Below, piece by piece: positions 36,428 through 44,170 of a stretch of 64,000 nt of DNA. This DNA comes from Flavobacterium jumunjinense (GTDB lineage: Bacteria; Bacteroidota; Bacteroidia; Flavobacteriales; Flavobacteriaceae), in contig NZ_CP091285.1 of assembly GCF_021650975.2 (NCBI RefSeq), forward strand, positions 2,294,001-2,358,000, read 5' to 3'. Below the pieces are notes generated by a model. That model saw nothing but the letters and a program-made list of their open reading frames with translations, made no database searches and was not told where the DNA came from. Each line of letters starts with the position of its first letter. Positions within the stretch are counted from its first letter, which is position 1. A program made the translations under genes and the position numbers.

Positions 36428-37027
36428 ATGTTAGACCAATTATACATACAAAAATTCCACGAAGATAAGATAAAACAATACGGTTCGGAAAGTCCACAAA
36501 GTCTAGCTTGGTTTTCAGAAGAAGACCAATTGAAGCGCTTTGAAGTTTTAGCACAAATAGGCAATTTGAATACGAAATCTATCCTAGACATTGGTTGTGG
36601 TAATGGCGATTTGTGTTATTATTTAACGCAATATTTAACCAATTTTTCCTATCATGGTATCGATAGGATAGCCACTTTTTTAGACAATGCTATTGAAAAA
36701 AACAAAGACTTTCCAACTGCCACGTTTTATCTAGGCGATTTCATGCAAGGTACTTTACCAGTAGTCGATTATGTTTTAGTTTCGGGTTCACTCAACTATA
36801 AAAACAGCGACCCTGATTTTATTTTTAAAGCGATAACTCATTTGTATGCCCATTGCAACATAGCATTAGGTTTTAATCTATTAAGCAAAACAGTAAACCC
36901 TGATGGTATTTTAATAGCTTATGCTCCCAAAACCATCACCGATTTTTGTAAAACGTTTTCTGATAATGTTCGTCTAAAAGAAAATTATCTTGAAGATGAC
37001 TTTACGGTGATGGTGTATAAAGAATAA
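36428..37027 (+). CDS. Class I SAM-dependent methyltransferase
   Basis: The 199-residue Rossmann-type methyltransferase has motif I ILDIGCGNGDL near residue 55, the acidic residue of motif II in YHGIDR near 79 and a motif IV-like VDYVLVSGSLNY near 116. The substrate is unknown. It is alone on the + strand, and its end meets the end of the eCIS operon from the opposite strand with a 14-bp palindrome (37034-37047) nearby. Confidence 0.87.
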   Translation: MLDQLYIQKFHEDKIKQYGSESPQSLAWFSEEDQLKRFEVLAQIGNLNTKSILDIGCGNGDLCYYLTQYLTNFSYHGIDRIATFLDNAIEKNKDFPTATFYLGDFMQGTLPVVDYVLVSGSLNYKNSDPDFIFKAITHLYAHCNIALGFNLLSKTVNPDGILIAYAPKTITDFCKTFSDNVRLKENYLEDDFTVMVYKE

Positions 37028-37050
37028 TGTTTGCTTTTATATAAAAGTTA

Positions 37051-37401
37051 TTACTTCTTTTTTTTAGTTTCATCCTTAGCTTGTCTTTTCGCTTCTTTTC
37101 TATCCATTCCTTCATTTATAAGTTGCATTTGCCTTTCATTTTGTTCTTGATATTCCGGGCGATTATGATGCTGTAAACCATTTGGATTATTTTTTTTTGC
37201 TTTTTCAAGATCTCTTTTTTTCTTGCCTAGTTGTGCTACACTATCATTACTTCCTAAAGTTTTTGATTTTGTTTGGGTAACTGCTTTTGATCTATTATCC
37301 TCAAAAGTTAAAGCTTGATTGTTATTGCTTTTTTTCTGTGCAACAGTATTTGCTACAGATTGGTTTTTATTTTCTTGTGTTTTATTAGTGTGTGTGCTCA
37401 T
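37051..37401 (-). CDS. Small eCIS cargo-like protein without DUF4157
   Basis: The 116-residue product (start MSTHTNKTQ at 37401; another ATG lies 9 bases upstream) begins with a leader like that of the eCIS cargo proteins beside it: NQSVANTVAQKK, then FEDNRSKAV and SKTLGSND. The rest is very basic and polar with GLQHHNRPEYQEQN and RKEAKRQAKDE, and I do not recognise a domain. It is the last gene of the eCIS operon. It could be a mini-effector, a truncated toxin or an accessory protein. Confidence 0.6.
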   Translation of the reverse strand: MSTHTNKTQENKNQSVANTVAQKKSNNNQALTFEDNRSKAVTQTKSKTLGSNDSVAQLGKKKRDLEKAKKNNPNGLQHHNRPEYQEQNERQMQLINEGMDRKEAKRQAKDETKKKK

Positions 37402-37423
37402 GATATTCATTTTTATAATTAAT

Positions 37424-38692
37424 TTATTTTCGAGTAGGGCTTACTCCACGTTTAGCTCTATTTGGTTCCCATTGGGCATTAATTTTTTGCTTTTTCTTTG
37501 GGTCATATTTTGAATGTTTGCTTTTAAGTTTTTCTCTATCGTTATGTCCTAAAAGTGCTTCTGCATATGTTCTCTTTATATTACTATTTTTAGCAAAGGG
37601 TGGTTGTGCACCTGAATTTAAAGTAAATTCTATTGCTCTATCCTGCATTTCTTTTATAGTTTTTCCTTCTTTAACATGTTTTGCTCTAGCCCTATCCCAT
37701 CCAGTATGCCCAATCCATCTTGGGTTTCCTTTTTTTGTTTTCTTGGTTGTGTATACTACTTTGTCTGGACTTGTAGGGTGTGCAAATTCATATTGTTTTT
37801 TCCCAGTACCTGATACATTATGTCCCATTTCATGTGTTGGATGTCTAGTTTCGTGAGATGCTCTTAAAAATTCTCTCATTTTTGTTTCATTTGCTAATCG
37901 AGATCTAGCCTGAGAAAAAGTGACATCACAACTTATCATTTCGTCCATGCCTGAGGCCGCAGCTCGAAATATTTGTTTGAATTTTTGTTTGTCATTATTT
38001 TTTACCGCATCAACCAAATTATCTTCAGTTTTCTTCTTAAGCGGTTGTCGTTGAATGACTGAGTTTGATATTGCACTTTTGATATTACTTTGCCTTTTTA
38101 GCTTTTTTAATTGGAAAGGAGATCTAATAATGGTTAATGTAGGCTTATAATGTTGTTGCAACATCTGTATTGGTTTTTGTCTAACCTTACCTATATCATT
38201 TTTTAAAACTGTTTTATCATTATCTTTTGAAAATTCTTTTGTTTTCATTTGCAACGCCTTCGCACCCATAACATCTGCCTCTTTCTCTAATCCTTCATCA
38301 TCATTCACATTTACTTTGCCTTTCATCTGCATAGTAGGTTTTACCCTGCCTTGCTTTTGTTGTACTACATGCCAAGCTTCATGAGGTAAATGTTTTTCTT
38401 GCCCAGAAGCTACATGAATATCTGTGCCTTGTGCGTAGGCATGAGCATTAAGCTGTGCTGGCTTGTCGGAATTGTAATGTACTTTAACATCGTCCATAGC
38501 ATGACCTGAAAGGTTTTCTATTCCCGATTTTAAATTATTGGGTAATCCTGTATTATTTGCTTTTTTTTGCAAAATTGAGGAAGGACGATTATCTTCTAAA
38601 GTTTTTGATTTAGACTGAATTATTTTACCTTCAATGCTGTTTGCTACAGATTCTGATTGAATGTTTCTTGTTTTATCTTGTAGATGTTCCAT
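37424..38692 (-). CDS. eCIS core (DUF4157) protein with basic His-rich C-terminal domain
   Basis: A disordered N-terminus (1-45) with a cargo-type TLEDNRPSS motif precedes a DUF4157 domain (about 46-148). The metalloprotease-like site is HEAWH (104-108), with a downstream GLEKEADVMG. DUF4157 proteins are typical eCIS-associated cargo or their processing partners. After a linker, the C-terminal region (about 220-422) is basic and His-rich: HETRHPTHEMGH (280-291), WIGHTGWDRARAKH (326-339) and GHNDREKLKSKHSKYD. I cannot assign it; a nuclease or other toxin is a guess. Confidence 0.8.
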   Translation of the reverse strand: MEHLQDKTRNIQSESVANSIEGKIIQSKSKTLEDNRPSSILQKKANNTGLPNNLKSGIENLSGHAMDDVKVHYNSDKPAQLNAHAYAQGTDIHVASGQEKHLPHEAWHVVQQKQGRVKPTMQMKGKVNVNDDEGLEKEADVMGAKALQMKTKEFSKDNDKTVLKNDIGKVRQKPIQMLQQHYKPTLTIIRSPFQLKKLKRQSNIKSAISNSVIQRQPLKKKTEDNLVDAVKNNDKQKFKQIFRAAASGMDEMISCDVTFSQARSRLANETKMREFLRASHETRHPTHEMGHNVSGTGKKQYEFAHPTSPDKVVYTTKKTKKGNPRWIGHTGWDRARAKHVKEGKTIKEMQDRAIEFTLNSGAQPPFAKNSNIKRTYAEALLGHNDREKLKSKHSKYDPKKKQKINAQWEPNRAKRGVSPTRK

Positions 38693-38875
38693 AGTTAAGC
38701 TTCTTAATTATATTTTACAGTTTCATTTAATAAAACTTGTCAATAGAACTTATAATTTTTATAAAAAATGAAAACTAATTATAAGCTAATTTACTTTCGC
38801 TTCTGTATACTAAATAAACTTTAGCAGTTTTTACTTCCAGTTGATTAATTTTATGTTTTAATGCTACATTTTTTA

Positions 38876-40120
38876 TTAGTTTTCATGTTCCTCATCATGA
38901 CCGTTTTGTTTATTTTGAAATTGTCTTAGGGAATTAACTTTTTCGATTATTAATACTATAAAATGTTCTAATAATAAAGCTAATGGTATTGCAGCAAATT
39001 GTATATGTTGCAATGGTATTGTAGTGCTTAATCCAGTAGCGTATGCGATTATTTGTGACCCAGTAATAGCCATTGTAGTAGCCATAATACCACCATTTGC
39101 TATTAATAAGCCTATTTTTACCATTGTAGGTAGTAATTCTGATTTGGACCATCTGTATAGTAAACCTGCACCATATAGGAAGCTAAGACCTTCTACCGCA
39201 CCAACTAACCATTGTGGTAGTGTTAGATAAGAAAGTAAAATTCCCCCAGTAATTACTGTACCTAACCCCAAAACTGTTCCTATGATTTTGAGGACAGTAC
39301 TGGTCTTCATTAGATAATTATTTAAGGCACTATCCAAACTTAGAAATTTGTTTTGTATTTGGTGGATATTTTCAACTGTAATACCTTGTTGAGCAACAGC
39401 ATCGACAACATTACGGATCAAGGGAGTTTGCTCGTCAATAACTTGTCTAACACTGCTTATTCCTTGTTCAACATCTCTAATTTGAGGCAAATTTCTGATA
39501 TTTGTTACGGATATGTAAGCATCTTTTTCTTGGTGTTGTCCTACAGGAATCCAGCCTAGCGCTGAAGGTAAGCCAATAAACCTAGGGATGTAATTTTCGC
39601 CATCGTATTCATACCATCTTGTCCATCCTATTAATTGTTTTGTTTTGCCTATATTATTTGTTTGTTTTAGTGTGGTTTTATTATTAGAATGTTTCTGCAA
39701 AGCTTTTCCTCCCATTACATCTGCTTCCTTCTCTAATCCAGCATCATCATTCACATTCACTTTACCTTTCATCTGCATAGTAGGTTTTACTCTGCCTTGC
39801 TTTTGTTGTACCACATGCCAAGCTTCATGAGATAAGTGTTTTTCTTGCCCAGAAGCCACATGAATGTCATTTCCTTGAGCATAAGCATGGGCATTTAACT
39901 GAGCAGGTTTGTCGGAATTGTAATGTACTTTAACATCATCCATAGCATGACCTGAAAGGTTTTCTATTCCCGATTTTAAATTATCAGGTAATCCTGTGTT
40001 GTTTGCTTTTTTTTGTATAAGTCGATTATCACTCAGTACTTTTCCTTCTTTTCCAACAGTATTTGCTGCGGCTTGCACAGTGTTTGTTTTATTTTCTAGA
40101 GTTTGTTGCTGTTCGTTCAT
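38876..40120 (-). CDS. eCIS core (DUF4157) protein with hydrophobic C-terminal domain
   Basis: Residues 38-142 are a DUF4157 domain almost identical to that of the next gene downstream, with HEAWH at 98-102. The C-terminal half differs completely: an aromatic segment (163-200), a helical stretch (205-270) and about four membrane-type helices (about 276-298, 303-322, 333-358, 373-392), then a polar tail. This is the architecture expected of a membrane-inserting effector, though no family is recognised. It lies between the GH25 gene and the second DUF4157 gene. Confidence 0.8.
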   Translation of the reverse strand: MNEQQQTLENKTNTVQAAANTVGKEGKVLSDNRLIQKKANNTGLPDNLKSGIENLSGHAMDDVKVHYNSDKPAQLNAHAYAQGNDIHVASGQEKHLSHEAWHVVQQKQGRVKPTMQMKGKVNVNDDAGLEKEADVMGGKALQKHSNNKTTLKQTNNIGKTKQLIGWTRWYEYDGENYIPRFIGLPSALGWIPVGQHQEKDAYISVTNIRNLPQIRDVEQGISSVRQVIDEQTPLIRNVVDAVAQQGITVENIHQIQNKFLSLDSALNNYLMKTSTVLKIIGTVLGLGTVITGGILLSYLTLPQWLVGAVEGLSFLYGAGLLYRWSKSELLPTMVKIGLLIANGGIMATTMAITGSQIIAYATGLSTTIPLQHIQFAAIPLALLLEHFIVLIIEKVNSLRQFQNKQNGHDEEHEN

Positions 40121-40153
40121 AATGTGGTATTTTTAAAAGGAAACAAGTATTCT

Positions 40154-40990
40154 TTATTTTTTAACAATGGTGCTTCGTATAAATTTTCTCAATTCCAGTC
40201 GGTTGCCATTGAAAATATCGAAATCGAAATTAGCATCTTGAAAAGAATAGCTTTCAGACTGTTGCCATATTGTCCATTCGTTGTTCCATGCTGTTGGTAT
40301 AGAACTAGGTGTGAGTTCGGTTGTATAAGCAGCAACCCATAAAGGATAGGCAGTAAATTCTTTGTTGTTGAGGTATTTGTTTCCTGTAGATTTGTTGGTA
40401 TAGATCATAGGAATACGTTCTGTTAATCTTTTTACTTCTTCTAGAAAAGTAAGCACGTTTTTTTGAGCCGTTTCTAAATCACCACAATTGCCGTCCATAC
40501 CGCTGTTTTCGATGTCTAAAACTGGAGGAAGTTGTCCAACATCAAGGAAATGATTATCCATAATTACAGACGCAAAGTGTTGGGCTTGTTGTTTGGGATC
40601 GAGATCGCAATGATAAAAATGATAGGCTCCACGCACTACTTTTTTGTCTTTCAGGATGGTCCAATTACTAACAAAATTAGGGTCTATAAAACTGATGCCT
40701 TCTGTAGCTTTACAAATAACAAAATAGAGCGAATCTTCTTTTTTATTTAATGCATTAATTAAATCTCCTTGATAGTGTGAAATATCTAATCCGTAGGTTA
40801 CCGTATCTTTTAGTATAAAGCGAAAGTCTTTTTTTTTGATTTTTTTAGTTTTGCTAGTATCTGTACTATCTTTTGATTTAGAGGGTGCAGTTGGTGTTAT
40901 TTCTGAAATGAGAAAGGGTTTTATTTTTTCGGTATAGGCCCAATCGATTAAAAACCAAAGAGCCAAAGCTAATGTTAGATTTTTTAACAT
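40154..40990 (-). CDS. GH25 family lysozyme-like protein
   Basis: An N-terminal hydrophobic segment (about 1-18) acts as anchor or signal. The GH25 catalytic domain spans about 65-275: YGLDISHYQG with the conserved Asp, VICKATEG, RGAYHFYH, PPVLDIEN with the acid residues, PMIYTN and WVAAYT. The family cleaves the MurNAc-GlcNAc bond of peptidoglycan. It sits 3 bases after the AAA+ gene in the eCIS operon, so it may help release or assemble the particle, or be a cargo. Confidence 0.88.
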   Translation of the reverse strand: MLKNLTLALALWFLIDWAYTEKIKPFLISEITPTAPSKSKDSTDTSKTKKIKKKDFRFILKDTVTYGLDISHYQGDLINALNKKEDSLYFVICKATEGISFIDPNFVSNWTILKDKKVVRGAYHFYHCDLDPKQQAQHFASVIMDNHFLDVGQLPPVLDIENSGMDGNCGDLETAQKNVLTFLEEVKRLTERIPMIYTNKSTGNKYLNNKEFTAYPLWVAAYTTELTPSSIPTAWNNEWTIWQQSESYSFQDANFDFDIFNGNRLELRKFIRSTIVKK

Positions 40991-40993
40991 GGT

Positions 40994-42349
40994 TTAATTT
41001 TTTAGGAGTATGGTTTTGTTTTCTTTGCTAAATTCTCGTTTTATCCCTTTTAATATTTCTTGTTTTGATACAACAGAATCATTCCTGCCAATGGCTGATA
41101 ATGCACAATATCGCAATACATTAATAATGGAACCACCTGCTAATTCATAGTCTTCTGCTATTTGGTAAACATCAATTTCTTCTGCTAATGTGCAAGTGCC
41201 AGAAAAAGCATTTTGCCACAATTGATAACGTTCATCAGGAGAAGGCATATTGAAATGGATAATCGCTTGAAATCTACGTGTAAAAGCTTCGTCCATATTG
41301 GCTCTTAAATTGGAAGCCAGAATAACCACACCAGGGAAATCTTCAATAAGTTGCAATAAATGTGCGGTTTGCTGGTTGGCATGTCGGTCATTAGAAGAAT
41401 TGGCAGCAGTTCGTTTGCCAAATAAGGCATCGGCTTCATCAAAAAACAAAATCCATTCTTTGTCTCGAGCAATATCAAATACTTTAGATAAATTTTTCTC
41501 GGTTTCTCCTATGTATTTAGACACAATCATAGATAAATCAATTCGATATACTTCCTTGTTTGTTGCTTTTCCAAGTAGGGTAGCCGTTAATGATTTTCCA
41601 GTACCAGGAGGACCATAAAACAAAGCACGATAACCTGGTTTGATTTTACGATCTAAACCCCATTCGTTTAACAAAGTATTTCCATGTTCTAACCAAATTA
41701 GTATTTCATTGACTTGCTCCATAACAATAGTATCTAGCACAACATCTTCCCAGTTTAGGTTACTCGTTATTTTTTGAGCAGGGAAGGAAGCGCTTTGTGC
41801 AATACTGATTTTTTCATTGGTAACGAAATAATGATACCAATTGTGATGCAAACTAAGGATTCCGTTTAATTTTGGGATAAAATTGTCGGTATCGGCTAAT
41901 TGTAGTACATCTTCTTTAATGAGTTTGTTTTCTTTACTAAAAATGTTAAGCACTTCATTTCTTAGTTCTTGATGAGTGGCTGTAATAAGGAAAGCTAATG
42001 TTTGTCCTGTGGGAATGAACCCGCTATGACCTTTATCAATAACACCTCCAAACTCGGTAAATCCTCTGTCATATATTGCATTTTTGCCAAAGAAAATGTC
42101 TAAGATTTCGGGTCTGAGATGTGGTGCCAAAGAAAGTGCAAGCGCTAAACGTTCATAGCGATTGAGTTGCCATTCGTTTACCAATGTAGCATAGGGTGCA
42201 TTTTCTGCTGTTACATCGGGTAACGGAATAGTATGCCAATCGTTTTCATGTCCTTCTTGCAATAAATAGCTACAAATTACTTGTTGAATTACTTTTTCAA
42301 GCCAATTCAATTCTTCGTGAAGAACAGTTATGTTTGTTTTAGCTTCCAT
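40994..42349 (-). CDS. AAA+ ATPase of the eCIS (Afp15-like)
   Basis: An N-terminal domain of about 200 residues precedes an AAA+ module with Walker A YGPPGTGKS near residue 240, Walker B ILFFDEADALFG near 296, a sensor-1 NLRANMDEAF region and the Arg finger in TRRF. One such ATPase is a regular member of Afp/PVC-type loci, where Afp15 is needed for particle assembly. I use the start MEAKTNITV at 42349; an ATG 21 bases upstream would lengthen the overlap with the preceding gene. Confidence 0.92.
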   Translation of the reverse strand: MEAKTNITVLHEELNWLEKVIQQVICSYLLQEGHENDWHTIPLPDVTAENAPYATLVNEWQLNRYERLALALSLAPHLRPEILDIFFGKNAIYDRGFTEFGGVIDKGHSGFIPTGQTLAFLITATHQELRNEVLNIFSKENKLIKEDVLQLADTDNFIPKLNGILSLHHNWYHYFVTNEKISIAQSASFPAQKITSNLNWEDVVLDTIVMEQVNEILIWLEHGNTLLNEWGLDRKIKPGYRALFYGPPGTGKSLTATLLGKATNKEVYRIDLSMIVSKYIGETEKNLSKVFDIARDKEWILFFDEADALFGKRTAANSSNDRHANQQTAHLLQLIEDFPGVVILASNLRANMDEAFTRRFQAIIHFNMPSPDERYQLWQNAFSGTCTLAEEIDVYQIAEDYELAGGSIINVLRYCALSAIGRNDSVVSKQEILKGIKREFSKENKTILLKN

Positions 42350-43259
42350 AGTTAACAAAAAGTTTTTCAATATCGTCTAACGTTGCATCTGCCCATTTGA
42401 AATAGAGTAATGCTGTGTTCGGATTGAGTTGATTGCCAGGTAAAAGATCTAAAATGCTTAGTTGCGCATTATTTAATTGTGCAACTTCATGATCTTGATT
42501 GTAGTTGAGGTTATATTTATAAAAGTTTTTCCCCCAGATGTTTAGTTGAGCACGTTGATAAATTAGCTTATCTATAAAAACGGGCAATGTTTCATTTTGT
42601 TCGACTAATTTTTTTGCTTTAAAAAAACTAGGCTTTCGCTCCGATTCTCGGTTATAATATTCAATATCTTTAGATTGTATTGTTTTTGAATTGGCGTGTC
42701 CAAAAACATCAACAAGTCCAAAATTGTCTGATTCAATTGCAACTTCTAATTCCCCATGACTAGAGCTAGAAATAGCGAGTGTCCAATCGGAAGTACTTGC
42801 TGTTTCGGTTATTAAATAGAGTTCTCTAAAAGAAAAATGAGTTTGAGTTAGCTTAATAATAAGTTCATCTTGTATTTCGCTCCAATTTTTTATTTTAACG
42901 GCTTCTGGATTATTACTTGTAAAAAAGAAGCTACCATTTGTTTCAAAAGCTAGTATTTGTTTACTATATTCGAAAACGCCATCTATAGCATTATTTCCTG
43001 TTCCTCTTCCAGAATAAGGCTTTGTAACGCCATTATTAAATTGCCATGAATTTGGGTGTAATTTAATATGATGTTCAAAAGCTACATTTTTTGGATCTAT
43101 AATGTTACCACTAAAAATATTGCCAAGCACGATCATTTCTCCATTGATAATATGGAAAAAATCGCCAGGGAATAAGGTTTTATTTAATGGTTTGGAAGGA
43201 ATATAACCATTGGTTCTACTATAGAAGTTACTATAAAACTTTTTGTAAAGACTATTCAT
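42339..43259 (-). CDS. Unrecognised eCIS operon protein
   Basis: I do not recognise this 306-residue protein. It is rich in aromatic residues and strands, has no signal peptide or membrane segment, and contains FPGDFFHIINGEMIVLGNIF near the start and LNIWGKNFYKYNLNYNQDHE near the end. It overlaps the AAA+ gene by up to 11 bases and lies downstream of a strong inverted repeat. Its fixed place between the fibre-like proteins and the ATPase suggests a structural or assembly part. Confidence 0.7.
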   Translation of the reverse strand: MNSLYKKFYSNFYSRTNGYIPSKPLNKTLFPGDFFHIINGEMIVLGNIFSGNIIDPKNVAFEHHIKLHPNSWQFNNGVTKPYSGRGTGNNAIDGVFEYSKQILAFETNGSFFFTSNNPEAVKIKNWSEIQDELIIKLTQTHFSFRELYLITETASTSDWTLAISSSSHGELEVAIESDNFGLVDVFGHANSKTIQSKDIEYYNRESERKPSFFKAKKLVEQNETLPVFIDKLIYQRAQLNIWGKNFYKYNLNYNQDHEVAQLNNAQLSILDLLPGNQLNPNTALLYFKWADATLDDIEKLFVNYGS

Positions 43260-43287
43260 TGTTTTTCTTTTTTAAGGAAGGTTAGTA

Positions 43288-43331
43288 TTTTTAGTCACAG
43301 TTATTCTATTATTAGAAACTGTGACTAAAAA
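43288..43331. repeat. Perfect 15-bp inverted repeat inside the eCIS operon
   Basis: TTTTTAGTCACAGTT (43288-43302) and AACTGTGACTAAAAA (43317-43331) pair without mismatch around a 14-base loop. It lies between the coiled-coil gene and the gene at 42339-43259. Neither strand has a clear T tract beyond the stem, so it may be an mRNA processing or stabilising hairpin rather than a full terminator. Confidence 0.8.
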
Positions 43332-43348
43332 TTAATTTCTACCTTTTA

Positions 43349-44158
43349 TTATGAAGCTAATGCAGCCGCATTTGCAGCCGCTAAACCAGATTGTAATGAG
43401 CTTAAATTGATTTGCGCTTTGTTTAAATCGGCTGTTTTTAAATTCAATTGTTTTAAGGTTTCATTATACGCTTTTTGTGTTTTATTGAATTCAACGACAG
43501 CTGTTTCATAAGCATTTTCTAATAGTGTTTTTAAGGATGAATTTGGGCTATTTGTTTTTCTATCATCCGTTAATTTACAAAGAAGTTTTTGTGATTGTAA
43601 AAACTCTAAAGTAGCTGTAGATTGTGTTTCCTTATTAGTAGATTGCGCTGTGTAGGTAGTGTTTAGTGCTACTAGCGTTAGTGCTACCGCATTGTTTGCA
43701 TTGGTTCCTGCATTGGTAACCATTGTTATTAACTGATCTGAAATGAGTGGGTTTTGTGCTTTTTTTCGAGTAATTAAACCTGCCAATTTATTAATCATAT
43801 CTGCGGTATAAATAAGCTTATTGATAACCGTAGTTGTTTTTTGTGCTACTTTTTTAGTTTTACTATTAGCACGAATTACCTCTTCTAAAGCTATTTCTGA
43901 ATTACTTTTTAAATTAGTTGCATTATTAACAACCGTATTCATTAAGGTGACATTATTCTCCGCTTGCGTTTTGTTTGCGTCGGCTTGTGTTAAAAAACCT
44001 TTATAAGTGGCTAATTTGTCAGTTAAAGAATTTACAATAGCTTCCAGTTGAGATACTTCGTCTGTTGCGTTTAATACTTGTAATGTTAATGAATCTAATT
44101 TTCTTTTTTTATTTTCAGTAACCCCATATTTGGGTACGTTTATCGTTATTGTGTTCAT
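43349..44158 (-). CDS. Alanine/threonine-rich coiled-coil eCIS protein
   Basis: The 269-residue protein consists almost entirely of long helices rich in Ala, Thr, Asn and Leu with heptad-like spacing (for example SLTLQVLNATDEVSQLEAIV and QKAYNETLKQLNLKTADL). It has no signal peptide or membrane segment. It follows the larger coiled-coil protein by 12 bases and resembles its N-terminal half in style. A role as tail fibre, baseplate spacer or fibre chaperone is inferred from position only. Confidence 0.68.
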   Translation of the reverse strand: MNTITINVPKYGVTENKKRKLDSLTLQVLNATDEVSQLEAIVNSLTDKLATYKGFLTQADANKTQAENNVTLMNTVVNNATNLKSNSEIALEEVIRANSKTKKVAQKTTTVINKLIYTADMINKLAGLITRKKAQNPLISDQLITMVTNAGTNANNAVALTLVALNTTYTAQSTNKETQSTATLEFLQSQKLLCKLTDDRKTNSPNSSLKTLLENAYETAVVEFNKTQKAYNETLKQLNLKTADLNKAQINLSSLQSGLAAANAAALAS

Positions 44159-44170
44159 ATTTTCTATTTT

